DNA of 64,000 nucleotides from CAVRCT01 sp963719645. GTDB lineage: Bacteria > Pseudomonadota > Gammaproteobacteria > DSM-16500. Below the pieces are notes generated by a model. It was not told where the DNA came from, did no database searches, and saw only the letters and a program-made list of their open reading frames with translations. Made by a program: the position numbers and the translations under genes. The stretch covers positions 186,001-250,000 of the forward strand of contig CAVRCT010000005.1 in the NCBI GenBank assembly GCA_963719645.1. The letters run 5' to 3'. Shown here in pieces: positions 35,920-44,500 of the stretch; position 1 is the first letter of the stretch, and each line of letters begins with the position of its first letter.

Positions 35920-37593
35920 TTATTTTTTTACTTTTTTATCAATTTTAATTTTAGTAGAACGCATGATGAACCATTGTTGTAAAACAGACAGCGTCGTATT
36001 CACAAACCAATACAGCATTAAACCCGCTGGAAAATTCACAAATAAAATCGTAAACACAATTGGCATTGCCATCATGACTTTTGCTTGCATCGGATCCGGT
36101 GGTGGTGGATTTAAACGTTGTTGTAAAAACATCGAAAGACCGACGAGAAGCGGTAAGATGTAATAGGGATCTTTTTGTGAAAGATCATGAATCCAAAAAA
36201 TAAACGGCGCTTGGCGTAATTGCACACTTTCAATCAATACCCAATACAATGCAATAAACACCGGAATTTGCACTAACACGGGTAAGCAACCGCTCATTGG
36301 ATTTACTTTTTCTTTTTTGTAAAGCTCAAGCATTCCTTGGGTGAATTTCTGTTTGTCATCGCCAAATTTTTCTTTGAGCGCATTAATTCGCGGTTGCAAA
36401 TTTTTCATCGCACTCATAGAACGATAACTTTTTGCAGACAAATGGAAAAAGAGTAATTTAATAACTAAGGTAACAATAACAATTGCCCAACCCCAATTAC
36501 CCACGACATTATAAATTTTTTGCATCATCCAAAAAATTGCCGCGGAAATAATCCACAACCAACCGTAATCAATTGTGAGTTGTAATCCCGGTGCGACTTT
36601 TTCTAATTGTTCACTGCTAGCAGGGCCTGCATAAAATTTTGCAGCCGTATCATAGGTTTGACCCGGTGCTAATTGGATGTTAGGTCCAATCATGCCTACT
36701 GTGTATAAACCATCGGGGGTCACGCGGCTAAAATATTGTGAGGTTGAATCAACGCTGGGTACCCAAGCACTCACAAAATAATGCTGAACCATCGCCGCCC
36801 AGCCGCCTTTGATGGTTTGATTTAAATTAGCAGTATCCATTTGTTTGAAAGTGATTTTTTGATATTTTTTTTCTGGACTCGAAACAGCGGCACCAAAATA
36901 AGTTGATAAATTCATGAAGCCTTGTTTGGTCACAGGCGGCGTATTTTTCCGCATGAGCTGTAAATACAAATTACCTTGCCAGGATTGCTTGCTGGAATTG
37001 GTAACTTGATAATCCATGTTAATCGCATAATCATTGCGTTTAAACGTGAAAATTTTTGTAAACATTACACCGGCTGCATTTTTCCAATGTAATTTGACTT
37101 GTAATTCATTTTGATTATTTGCTAATTGGTAATTGCTTTGTTCTACCGAATAAAGAGCTTGGCCTTTTTGTGTATCAGGCCCCGTTGCACTTAATAAGCC
37201 ACTTTGTGCAATATAACGTGTCGCTGCTGAATTATTGAGTAATTCGAAGGGTTGATCAGAATGCAATGACTCCGGGTAATTCAGTAAATCAACACTCATG
37301 ATATTGCCACCTACTGGATTGATAGCAACTTCTAAGAGATCTGTTTTCACATGAATCAATTTTGCAGCCGTTTCAGGTGCAGGATGGGCTTCTGCAACAG
37401 AAGCGGTTTGATTCGTTGCAACCGTATTATCGATAACTTGCGGGACATAATTACTGGCTGTTGATGTTTCAACAGCGGGTGCTGCATTATTTTTAGCATG
37501 TTCTTTATCCCATGCTTGAAAGAGAGCAAGAACAATTGCAATTAACGCTGCATAGAGAGCAATACGAGCATATTCAGTTATATTTGTTGGCAT
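35920..37593 (-). CDS. yidC: membrane protein insertase YidC
   Basis: 557 residues, Gram-negative type. An N-terminal membrane anchor (YARIALYAALIAIVLALFQAW), a large periplasmic beta domain (about 60-340), then the conserved insertase core with NWGWAIVIVTLVIKLLFF, the cytoplasmic coiled loop (MKNLQPRINALKEKFGDDKQK), MSGCLPVLVQIPVFIALYWVL and PAGLMLYWFVNTTLS. The basic tail KIKIDKKVKK is usual. Its start overlaps yidD by 16 bases. Confidence 0.97.
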   Translation of the reverse strand: MPTNITEYARIALYAALIAIVLALFQAWDKEHAKNNAAPAVETSTASNYVPQVIDNTVATNQTASVAEAHPAPETAAKLIHVKTDLLEVAINPVGGNIMSVDLLNYPESLHSDQPFELLNNSAATRYIAQSGLLSATGPDTQKGQALYSVEQSNYQLANNQNELQVKLHWKNAAGVMFTKIFTFKRNDYAINMDYQVTNSSKQSWQGNLYLQLMRKNTPPVTKQGFMNLSTYFGAAVSSPEKKYQKITFKQMDTANLNQTIKGGWAAMVQHYFVSAWVPSVDSTSQYFSRVTPDGLYTVGMIGPNIQLAPGQTYDTAAKFYAGPASSEQLEKVAPGLQLTIDYGWLWIISAAIFWMMQKIYNVVGNWGWAIVIVTLVIKLLFFHLSAKSYRSMSAMKNLQPRINALKEKFGDDKQKFTQGMLELYKKEKVNPMSGCLPVLVQIPVFIALYWVLIESVQLRQAPFIFWIHDLSQKDPYYILPLLVGLSMFLQQRLNPPPPDPMQAKVMMAMPIVFTILFVNFPAGLMLYWFVNTTLSVLQQWFIMRSTKIKIDKKVKK

Positions 37594-37835
37594 TTGGTAT
37601 TAGATTCCGGAACTGGATCATAGCCGCCGGATGTCCATGGATGACAGCGTATGATGCGTTTAAATGTTAAAAAACAACCTGGTAGTAATCTTTTTGTTTG
37701 GATCGCTTGTATCGCATAGGTAGAACAAGAAGGTGAAAATCGACAACATTGACCAAACAAAGGGCTGACAAAATATCGGTATGCCCGTATTAAATGGATG
37801 AAGACGTTGGATATTGAGTTAGCAATTTTTCCCAC
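37578..37835 (-). CDS. yidD: membrane protein insertion efficiency factor YidD
   Basis: 85 residues from a GTG. YidD signature: IRAYRYFVSPLFGQCCRFSPSCS TYA region (written in parts: CRFSPSCSTYAIQAI) and KRIIRCHPWTSGGYDPVP. A small amphipathic inner-membrane-associated protein. It overlaps rnpA by 46 bases and yidC by 16 bases, the conserved compact arrangement. Confidence 0.93.
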   Translation of the reverse strand: MGKIANSISNVFIHLIRAYRYFVSPLFGQCCRFSPSCSTYAIQAIQTKRLLPGCFLTFKRIIRCHPWTSGGYDPVPESNTKCQQI

Positions 37836-38149
37836 AAATCATCTATGCCTTTTCGAAGTTTTGCTTTGCTTAAGGTATCGCATTGAGCTCTTGCGATAAC
37901 GACAATGTCTAAACTAGCTAATCGTTGTTGCTGATGACGAAAACTATCTCTAATGACTCGTCTGATACGATTCCTATCAACGGCACTGTTAGCAACACGC
38001 TTTCCCACAATAATACCTATCCGTGGGTGGGATATTTCATTTGGCCGGAAAAGGATTAAAACATGTCTTTGATTGATTTTTTGTGCTTGATCAAAGACAC
38101 GTTTAAATTCTGCTTTGGTGGCCAGTCTATGGTTGCGTGGAAAACTCAA
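37790..38149 (-). CDS. rnpA: ribonuclease P protein component
   Basis: 119 residues. FPRNHRLATKAEFKRVFDQA at the start and the RNR motif VANSAVDRNRIRRVIRDSFR near 50-70, followed by DIVVIARAQC. It is the protein subunit that assists the RNase P RNA in tRNA 5' maturation. It lies 20 bases downstream of rpmH and overlaps yidD. Confidence 0.96.
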   Translation of the reverse strand: MSFPRNHRLATKAEFKRVFDQAQKINQRHVLILFRPNEISHPRIGIIVGKRVANSAVDRNRIRRVIRDSFRHQQQRLASLDIVVIARAQCDTLSKAKLRKGIDDLWEKLLTQYPTSSSI

Positions 38150-38169
38150 AATAACGGTCTAGTCTTAAA

Positions 38170-38304
38170 TTAAGCTGATAAACGATCACGACCTTTCGCA
38201 CGACGTCTGCTTAATACTTGACGGCCTTTTGCGGTTGACATGCGTGCACGAAAACCATGAACTCTTTTACGTTTCAATTTACTGGGTTGGAATGTTCTTT
38301 TCAT
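38170..38304 (-). CDS. rpmH: 50S ribosomal protein L34
   Basis: 44 residues: MKRTFQPSKLKRKRVHGFRA, then RMSTAKGRQVLSRRRAKGRD and RLSA. This is canonical L34, very basic. It heads the rpmH-rnpA-yidD-yidC-mnmE run on the minus strand and directly borders the probable oriC, as in many gammaproteobacteria. Confidence 0.98.
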   Translation of the reverse strand: MKRTFQPSKLKRKRVHGFRARMSTAKGRQVLSRRRAKGRDRLSA

Positions 38305-38339
38305 AGCGCTGTTCTCATAAGTCTTTTAAATCAGGGGGC

Positions 38340-38670
38340 TAATAATAGGGGGCATTTAAAACGAAGTCAATTTAAAGTTATTCTCAAGATGAGATTTTCT
38401 TATGTGCATACCGAGCGAAATTTGCTGCGCATTAATATAAATACATATTTATATATATCTTTTTTATTTTTGTTGTTTATTAAGGAGGGTATTTTCTGTG
38501 GAAAAGTCATTTTTCCCTATTTGTTTCATTAGGTTATGGATGTATAAGTCTGTGGATGAATCGGGTAGTGCATGTGGTTTAGCTGGGGGCAGTTGGGGAT
38601 AAAAAGAGGGGGTATTGTTTTATCCAGCTTATACACAGACAATGCCAGACTTATAAGCTAGGTTATGAAC
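38340..38670. other. probable chromosomal origin of replication (oriC)
   Basis: The 387-base gap between divergent rpmH and folC holds a cluster of DnaA-box-like nonamers: TTATACACA at 38629-38637 (fits TTATNCACA), and on the minus strand TCATCCACA (38551-38559), TTTTCCACA (38497-38505) and TTATCCCCA (38594-38602), each one mismatch from TTATCCACA. An AT-rich stretch at 38431-38481 (TAATATAAATACATATTTAT) could be the unwinding element. Genes diverge from it. The dnaA upstream region lacks such boxes. No experimental proof. Confidence 0.65.
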
Positions 38671-38691
38671 AGGTTTCAGAGGAAAGAAAAA

Positions 38692-39963
38692 ATGCATTCT
38701 GTCGAATTAGAGAGCTGGTTGCAGCGCATTCAAATACAACATCCGATCACAATTGATTTGGGATTAGAGCGAGTGCAGCGGGTTGCTGAGCGTCTCGATT
38801 TGTTGAAACCGCATTGCCCGGTGATCACGGTGGGCGGTACAAATGGGAAAGGATCAACCGTTGCTGGATTGGAAGCTATTTATTTAGCGGCGGGTTATCA
38901 GGTAGGAACGTTCACCTCGCCTTATCTATTTCGGTTTAATGAAGAAATAAAATTAAGGGGGCAAGAAGTCACCGATGCCGACTTAATTCGTGCGTTTGAA
39001 CACATTGAGGCGGCGCGTCAAACAGACACATTAACTGTTTTTGAATTCAATACGTTAACGGCACTTTGGCTTTTTCGAGCAGCGGCATTAGATATTATTA
39101 TTTTAGAAGTCGGTCTGGGCGGGCGATTGGATGCCGTCAATATTATCGATGCGGATGTGAGTATTGTGACAACGATTGCATTAGATCATATCGATTGGCT
39201 AGGTGATACACGAGAGAAAATTGGGTTTGAGAAAGCCGGTATTTTTCGAGCGGGAAACCCTGCTATTTGCGGTGATTTTGCTCCTCCCGAATCCTTATTA
39301 CGCTATGCGAAACAAATAAATGCTCCTTTGTTCTGCCAAGATCAACAATTTGGTTTTACAGAAAATGCAACGAATTGGCAGTGGTGGAGTGAGACAACCC
39401 AGTTAGATCATTTGCCCAACGCATCATTGGCGTTGCAGAATATGGCAAGCGCGTTGATGGCGGTGGACTTATTGCAAAACCGATTACCAGTCAGTGTTAA
39501 AGCCATTCAAAAGGCCTTAGGCAGCGTGACCTTAACAGGCCGGATTCAAACGGTGCCAGGGGACGTCATGACGATCGTAGATGTCTCACACAATCCAGCG
39601 TCTGCTGAATTATTAGCAACGTATTTACGCCAACATAAAATTAAGGGTAAAACGAAAGCGGTTTTTTCGATGCTGGCAGATAAAGATATCATTGGCACTC
39701 TCCAAGCGATTTCCGCTGAAATCGACGAATGGTATGTTGCGCCACTTGGAATACCCCGGGGGGCAGCGCAAAAAGAGTTAGCCAATGCGTTTGCGGCTGC
39801 AAAGATAAAGCTAATTCAATGGTTTGATACCATTGAAATGGCATATGAGGCGGCTCAATCAGATGCAAAACACTCGAATCGCGTCATTGTGTTCGGGTCT
39901 TTTTATACGGTCGCACAAGCAATGGCCTCTTCCTGCTTTTCTTTGCAAATGCTACCCTGTTAG
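38692..39963 (+). CDS. folC: bifunctional dihydrofolate/folylpolyglutamate synthase
   Basis: 423 residues from the ATG at 38692, with GAGGAAAG five bases upstream; an earlier ATG at 38665 is inside the probable oriC. Mur-ligase fold: P-loop VGGTNGKGSTVAGLE near 48, FTSPYLFRFNEEI, EVGLGGRLDAVNI, and ALDHIDWLGDTREKIGFEKAGIFR. It adds glutamate to dihydropteroate and to folates. The folKP and folB genes lie 5-7 kb downstream on the other strand. Confidence 0.95.
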   Translation: MHSVELESWLQRIQIQHPITIDLGLERVQRVAERLDLLKPHCPVITVGGTNGKGSTVAGLEAIYLAAGYQVGTFTSPYLFRFNEEIKLRGQEVTDADLIRAFEHIEAARQTDTLTVFEFNTLTALWLFRAAALDIIILEVGLGGRLDAVNIIDADVSIVTTIALDHIDWLGDTREKIGFEKAGIFRAGNPAICGDFAPPESLLRYAKQINAPLFCQDQQFGFTENATNWQWWSETTQLDHLPNASLALQNMASALMAVDLLQNRLPVSVKAIQKALGSVTLTGRIQTVPGDVMTIVDVSHNPASAELLATYLRQHKIKGKTKAVFSMLADKDIIGTLQAISAEIDEWYVAPLGIPRGAAQKELANAFAAAKIKLIQWFDTIEMAYEAAQSDAKHSNRVIVFGSFYTVAQAMASSCFSLQMLPC

Positions 39964-40022
39964 GATAAAATGTGAGCACAAGTCAATTATTAAAATGATT
40001 TTCAATCGGTCGAGGTGGGGTT

Positions 40023-41624
40023 ATGGCGCAATCACGAGAACAGCTGATAGCAGCGGCAGAAGCAGAATTTAAAAAGTTTGAGAAGCATACCACACAGCTT
40101 TGTGACGAATTGAAACAAACATTAGCAGCTCGCGAAACAAATAAAAAGGTATTGGAAAGACGAAACTTAGCTAGTTCAGCTCTTCAAAGTAGACTTACGC
40201 CTGCGTGGAGAGAGATTGAGGACTTAGAGAAAGAAAATAAAGATTATAGCCGTGAACTCGATGCGTTTGAAAATAACTTGCCACAATGGATAAAAGAAGC
40301 AGAAGCAAAAGAATTTAAATTGAAAGATGGGAATGGAATTAAATGGATACCAAATCTAAAGCACAGCAGTTTGTTTTTTGTAGAACAGAAAACTGCTACC
40401 GCAGCGATAGAGAAGTTAGCTGAAAATGCAGAAGAAGCAGAAGCAAGAGCGAAAGCAGTAAAAGCACGAAGAAAGTTAATAGAAATACAAAGAAAATTAG
40501 TAGAAGCACGCGCCGTAGAAGCAAATACAAAAGAAGTAAAAGAAAAAGCAAAAGAAAAAGCAGCAGAATTAAAAGAAATAAAAACAGCAGAAGCAAAAGA
40601 TATAGAAACAGCAGAAGCAAGAGCAAGAGAGGCGGAAGCAAAAGCATTAGCAGCAGAAACAGAAGCAAGAGCATTAGCAGCAGAAGCAATAGAAATAGAA
40701 GCAGAAGCAAAACCAATAATAGCGGAGTCAAAAGCAGAAGCATTGTCCGATAAGCTACAACATTATGAACGTAACGTTGAAGATGAAAGACAGAAACTAG
40801 ATGATTGGGAAACCAACAATTTAGATTTTCTGGTGCTAAAAGACCTTGTTGTCACGGTTGGCCGAAATAGAAATAAAATGTCATTAGCAGGATTAGAGTC
40901 TTTCTATTCAGAAAAAATTCGCGGGATGCGAGAAAAGTCAAAAGAGAAATTAGAAGAGAAATTAGAAGCTCCTCCTGTAGTTTTTACCCCACCTTCTCCA
41001 ACTCCCTTGTTTCGAAGAGGCGGTGTCAGTGCTTTTTTTGCGGTAGGTGGAATAATTTGTTGTACCTTGTTAGCCGCTGGCGTCATTGCAACGGCTCCTT
41101 TCAGTTTACCAGCATTAGCCGTGACTTGTGTTCTGGTGGGTCTTGCTTCGTTGGAGTTAACGGCGAACGCTATCAAAAAAATTCGAGCAGCATTTGTGTT
41201 GACTAGCATAATCGATTTGTTGACTCGATTTCACAAAAATAAACCTGGGTTGCAGAAAAAGTTATTTGAAAATGAACGAGAATTAGCGCGGGACAATGTA
41301 CCAACGGCAACGCGAAAAGCCTGTGTTCAATCGGGTCTTATCTTAAGAAAATTGGATCAAGCTAACCTCATCAATAATGCTTTTCCAGAACAAAAAATCG
41401 GCCGAATGCCTGATGCAGAATATGAAGTTGAAAATGCAGGAGATTATCAGGGTAATAAAGACGCGGCGCATATTGTTGTCCTTAACAAAAAGCTAGGTCG
41501 ATATACACCAGGTGTTTACTGGTTTAATCAGAGGGAAACTGAAATTAAGGAATCTGTTAGCGACAAAGCAGCCGAATTAAAAAAAGAGTGCGCAGCTAAT
41601 TTGGGCATGACTTTTTCTTCTTAA
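40023..41624 (+). CDS. coiled-coil protein with central membrane hairpin, orphan
   Basis: 533 residues from an ATG with GGTGGGG upstream. Residues about 10-290 are almost entirely charged helix, with a low-complexity block at about 135-240 of degenerate EAxA(K/R) repeats that forms a coiled coil. A hydrophobic hairpin at about 340-385 (AFFAVGGIICCTLLAAGVIA and LPALAVTCVLVGLASLEL) follows, then a further soluble domain. No known family. The block 40420-40745 is strongly purine-rich on the coding strand, so the opposite strand reads as poly-Leu. Architecture is common among secreted effectors of Legionellales; that role is an inference. Confidence 0.7.
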   Translation: MAQSREQLIAAAEAEFKKFEKHTTQLCDELKQTLAARETNKKVLERRNLASSALQSRLTPAWREIEDLEKENKDYSRELDAFENNLPQWIKEAEAKEFKLKDGNGIKWIPNLKHSSLFFVEQKTATAAIEKLAENAEEAEARAKAVKARRKLIEIQRKLVEARAVEANTKEVKEKAKEKAAELKEIKTAEAKDIETAEARAREAEAKALAAETEARALAAEAIEIEAEAKPIIAESKAEALSDKLQHYERNVEDERQKLDDWETNNLDFLVLKDLVVTVGRNRNKMSLAGLESFYSEKIRGMREKSKEKLEEKLEAPPVVFTPPSPTPLFRRGGVSAFFAVGGIICCTLLAAGVIATAPFSLPALAVTCVLVGLASLELTANAIKKIRAAFVLTSIIDLLTRFHKNKPGLQKKLFENERELARDNVPTATRKACVQSGLILRKLDQANLINNAFPEQKIGRMPDAEYEVENAGDYQGNKDAAHIVVLNKKLGRYTPGVYWFNQRETEIKESVSDKAAELKKECAANLGMTFSS

Positions 41625-41635
41625 CAGCATGCTGC

Positions 41636-42145
41636 TTTTTTTACAAATCCCCCTTGTTCCCCCTTTGCTGACGGATCGAGGGGCAAATTCCACCCATGCG
41701 TCGTCCTGAAAAATATGACGTCAATGTATTTTAACCGTAGCGACGGTACTCGCACGGAATATTTATTCAGGATCCACTTGAGTATCATCGATCCATATAA
41801 ATTCAGGAATGAGTTCTCCGTTCGTGGATCCTGAATAAATCTTACGCGCTACTGCGATAACTGCGGTCAAATATTTTGGGCGTAAGATTTTTCAGGACGA
41901 CACAGCGGAGGCTTATGTAGATACTTGACAAAACACATAGCAGCACGCTGGCACGACACTGAATTGACACCGCGAATTACGCAACGTTGCGAGGAAGGCG
42001 TTCTAAGCAGCAGTCTAAAGTTATGTATAAAGATACGCCCTAACGGTCGCGGCTCAGCGCGTACCCTGGGCGATATTGTGAATTACGCAACGCCCTTTGG
42101 GAGCGCTTTTCGCTCCGAAGCATCTCCCGCAAATTTTATTCGTTA
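41636..42145. repeat. repeat-filled gap: C fragment, nested F palindrome, D and A fragments
   Basis: The 531-base gap has no credible gene. It starts with a C fragment (41636-41666). 41699-41906 is a nested palindrome F1: outer arms CGTCGTCCTGAAAAAT and ATTTTTCAGGACGACA, inner arms ATTTATTCAGGATCCAC and GTGGATCCTGAATAAAT. Then come a D-like piece CGGTCGCGGCTCAG (42045) and an A-like piece GGGAGCGCTTTTCGCTCCGA (42099) with a mutated IS target (GAAGCATCTCC). Confidence 0.8.
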
Positions 42146-42155
42146 TTGTTAAAAT

Positions 42156-43184
42156 CTAACTTCTTTTAACCCATGGAGGACGAGGTGTAGGGGCTGAAGA
42201 AGCTGACGCTTCTGTAGATGGATTTTTCTGAACAGTCGCTGGAGAAGCAGATCTCTCGCTGGCTTTTTTCAACGTTATTCCAAACGGGTTAGTCGGTTGT
42301 GCAGGAGCGCTTGCTGCAGCCGCAGGTTTTGGCGCAGGTGCTTTTAATTTAGTTAGGCCTGCGCTAATCAGATTATTAGAGTTATTAGAGCTTGTAGTAG
42401 GCTTAGGCTCAGATTTTTTTACAATCTTGGGTTTAGTCAGTAGCGCTGCGAGAGCGTCATTTTTCGACTGCATTTTTTGTTGCTCTTCTGCAGTAAAAAG
42501 GACATTGCGAGATGTTTCATTCAGAAGACCATAAGCACCCGTCATATCCGCCAAGGCGCGTTTTATCAAGCCCGACTTGTCCTCTTTAAGCATTTGTAAA
42601 ATAGTTTGGCTAAAGAAAGCGATATCATGTTGTCGACCTTCTGGATTTTTATCGTCCCGACAATTTGTTACGAAGCTTGAAAGAGCTGTTCTCAATGCGT
42701 TGTCATTATAAATTTTAACAGCAGACTCGATTGATGATTTAAGATTTCTTTGCGAGGAAGTCGACGCAACGAGTTCAACGTCAACTTCTTTTTTATCCTC
42801 GACTGAATTCGTTGGCGATTCTACGGCTTCAGGAATCAGCAAACTAGCAAGAATTTCTGCTTTAAGCGCTTCCATCTCGGCTATTTCTTTTTCAGCTAGA
42901 TCGGCTTTTTCTTTTTCAGCTAGGTATGCTTTATAAGCATTATAATTAGAATTGCCCTCTTCAGTTATATAGTGTTCCAATTCATCCAGTGTATAATCTT
43001 TTTTAAGCTCAGGAGCCAATTCTTCGATGAATTGATCGAGTTGCGCGTAATATATTTCATTTGTTCTAGCAGGATCTGTCATGACAGGAGAAGAAAAAAG
43101 CGCTTGGATCTGGTCAATCAGCTCTTTATTATTTTCTCTATCTAATGGGCGAATCTTAGGAAGATCATTGGCAGAGCTAGTCAT
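42156..43184 (-). CDS. orphan acidic/proline-rich protein
   Basis: 342 residues starting MTSSANDLPKIRPLDREN, without signal peptide or membrane segment. An N-terminal helical half with a charged coiled-coil stretch (residues 85-115: LAEKEKADLAEKEIAEMEALK), a globular middle (150-245), then a disordered Ser/Ala/Pro-rich tail with APAPKPAAAASAPAQP and ending PTPRPPWVKRS. NPFGITLKKA in the tail faintly recalls short actin-binding motifs but this is weak. No family recognised. It lies between the repeat-filled gap and the IS-disrupted A repeat and is a candidate effector by composition and isolation. Confidence 0.65.
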   Translation of the reverse strand: MTSSANDLPKIRPLDRENNKELIDQIQALFSSPVMTDPARTNEIYYAQLDQFIEELAPELKKDYTLDELEHYITEEGNSNYNAYKAYLAEKEKADLAEKEIAEMEALKAEILASLLIPEAVESPTNSVEDKKEVDVELVASTSSQRNLKSSIESAVKIYNDNALRTALSSFVTNCRDDKNPEGRQHDIAFFSQTILQMLKEDKSGLIKRALADMTGAYGLLNETSRNVLFTAEEQQKMQSKNDALAALLTKPKIVKKSEPKPTTSSNNSNNLISAGLTKLKAPAPKPAAAASAPAQPTNPFGITLKKASERSASPATVQKNPSTEASASSAPTPRPPWVKRS

Positions 43185-43390
43185 GTTTTATCCCTCGTCA
43201 GGAAAATAAAGACTGTCGTTATATTGATATTATAGCTTAAAAAACGAGCTTATTTGGGAGGGAAACTGATGTTGTTAACTGTTAGGAAATTGGCAATTTG
43301 TTGAATCTATAAGAAAAGCTGTTAGCGTGAGCGCTTAAAAAAGAACTGTCATCCTGAGCGCTTTTCGCTCCGAAGCAACTGTCTTGAAAA

Positions 43391-44344
43391 TTAAACTTCA
43401 ATAGAAGCTACTCGCCATGCTTCATTATGTTTAATCATGGCGTTTATGATAATTAATAACTTATGCATACAAGCAATTATGGCCACTTTCTTCAGTTTTC
43501 CTGCATTACATAAACGCTCGTAAAAGTTTTTTATTTGTGGATTATGTCTTATTGCAACTAAAGTGGCCATATATAGCATGGTACGCACAGAAGATCTTCC
43601 TCCCCAAATGGTCCGTTTACCTCGTAATGTGCCGCTGTCACGATTGTAAGGCGCTAAACCAGCAAGGGCACTAATTTGCTTTGAGCCTAGACTTCCTAAT
43701 TCGGGCAAGTCTGAAATGAGTCCAGCAGCAACAACAGAACCCACCCCTTTAATGCTTTTTAACAAGGCGTTTTTTTGCGCAAAGGTCTCATCATTTTGGA
43801 TAGACTTTGCTAATGCTTCATTAATTGTTTGTAATTCTTTTTCCAATGCTTTTATGATTCGCTGAATTGATTTTTTTAGGTCATTGCTTACCTTATCTAG
43901 ACGATTTTTTTCCATCGTAATCATGTCGATAATCTGGCGTCTGCGCACATTAAGCCCCGCCAATTTTTGCTGATCTTCATTGTGTAGCACATTTGCCTGA
44001 GGTTGCATTTTCTCTGCAAATAAGGCAATGACTTTAGCATCAATTCGGTCTGTTTTAGCCAGTTTTCCAAGTGCTTTTGCAAAATCTCTAATGAGCCTGG
44101 GGTTAACAATAGAAACGCTAAGCCCGACTTTTTGCAATGACTGAGCTATAGGTTTTTCGTAACCTCCAGTGGCTTCCATTGCAATAGAAGTCTGGGGAAA
44201 TGATTTCAATTTTTCAGTTAATTTCTTTATTCCTTTGGCATCATTTTTAAATTGCATATATTTTTCGTAAGGCAAAACATATACATCTAAAATTGCTTTA
44301 GAAACATCAATACCGATATAGCATTTTCCATCTTGAATTGTCAT
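43391..44344 (-). CDS. IS110-family transposase (RNA-guided DEDD recombinase)
   Basis: 317 residues, complete. N-terminal RuvC-like DEDD domain: CYIGIDVSKAILDVYVLP (first Asp), SIAMEATGGYEKP (Glu), KTDRIDAKVIALFAEK (Asp pair), then a coiled linker (120-185) and a C-terminal Tnp domain: LLKSIKGVGSVVAAGLISDL, QISALAGLAPYNRDSG, GKRTIWGGRSSVRTMLYMAT with the conserved Ser region. Known IS110 recombinases use a bridge RNA to pair donor and target DNA. No frameshift or stop, so it is probably active or recently active. Confidence 0.96.
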   Translation of the reverse strand: MTIQDGKCYIGIDVSKAILDVYVLPYEKYMQFKNDAKGIKKLTEKLKSFPQTSIAMEATGGYEKPIAQSLQKVGLSVSIVNPRLIRDFAKALGKLAKTDRIDAKVIALFAEKMQPQANVLHNEDQQKLAGLNVRRRQIIDMITMEKNRLDKVSNDLKKSIQRIIKALEKELQTINEALAKSIQNDETFAQKNALLKSIKGVGSVVAAGLISDLPELGSLGSKQISALAGLAPYNRDSGTLRGKRTIWGGRSSVRTMLYMATLVAIRHNPQIKNFYERLCNAGKLKKVAIIACMHKLLIIINAMIKHNEAWRVASIEV

Positions 44345-44360
44345 AATATTATTCCTTTGG

Positions 44361-44500
44361 CACTCAGCCTTGTTGATACGGGATCATAGTCCCAGGCAAC
44401 TGTACGAGTTAAGTTAAGGGTGGGAAGTGACGATCAAGCTTCGTCACGGGCTCGTAGCCCTAGGATCTCACGATCTATCACTTCCCTTTTTTATTACCGT
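44361..44500 (-). ncRNA. putative IS110 bridge RNA with readable target and donor guides
   Basis: Lies in the 204-base leader of the transposase gene. Two stem-loops are visible on the minus strand. Target loop (44422-44486): outer stem GGGAAGTGA/TCACTTCCC, left guide GAGATCCT (44462-44469) equal to target GAGATC plus core CT, inner hairpin GGGCTACGAGCCC, right guide CGAAG (44439-44443) complementary to core CT plus TCG. Donor loop (44368-44419): left guide ACAGTTGC (44396-44403) equal to the element's right end ACAGTTG plus C, inner hairpin GGGACTATGATCCC, right guide ACAAG (44369-44373) complementary to CT plus TGT of the left end. Confidence 0.85.

Noticed and set aside
40396..40743. 115-residue almost pure Leu open frame on the minus strand
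   Set aside because: It is the reverse reading of the GAAGCA-type repeat tract in the coiled-coil gene; no protein composition of this kind is credible.
41925..42152. 75-residue plus-strand open frame
   Set aside because: Composed of H, D and A repeat fragments; not a gene.
42156..42330. WH2 actin-binding motif in the Pro-rich orphan (NPFGITLKKA)
   Set aside because: Only the LKK part fits; the preceding amphipathic helix of WH2 is missing, so it is not called.
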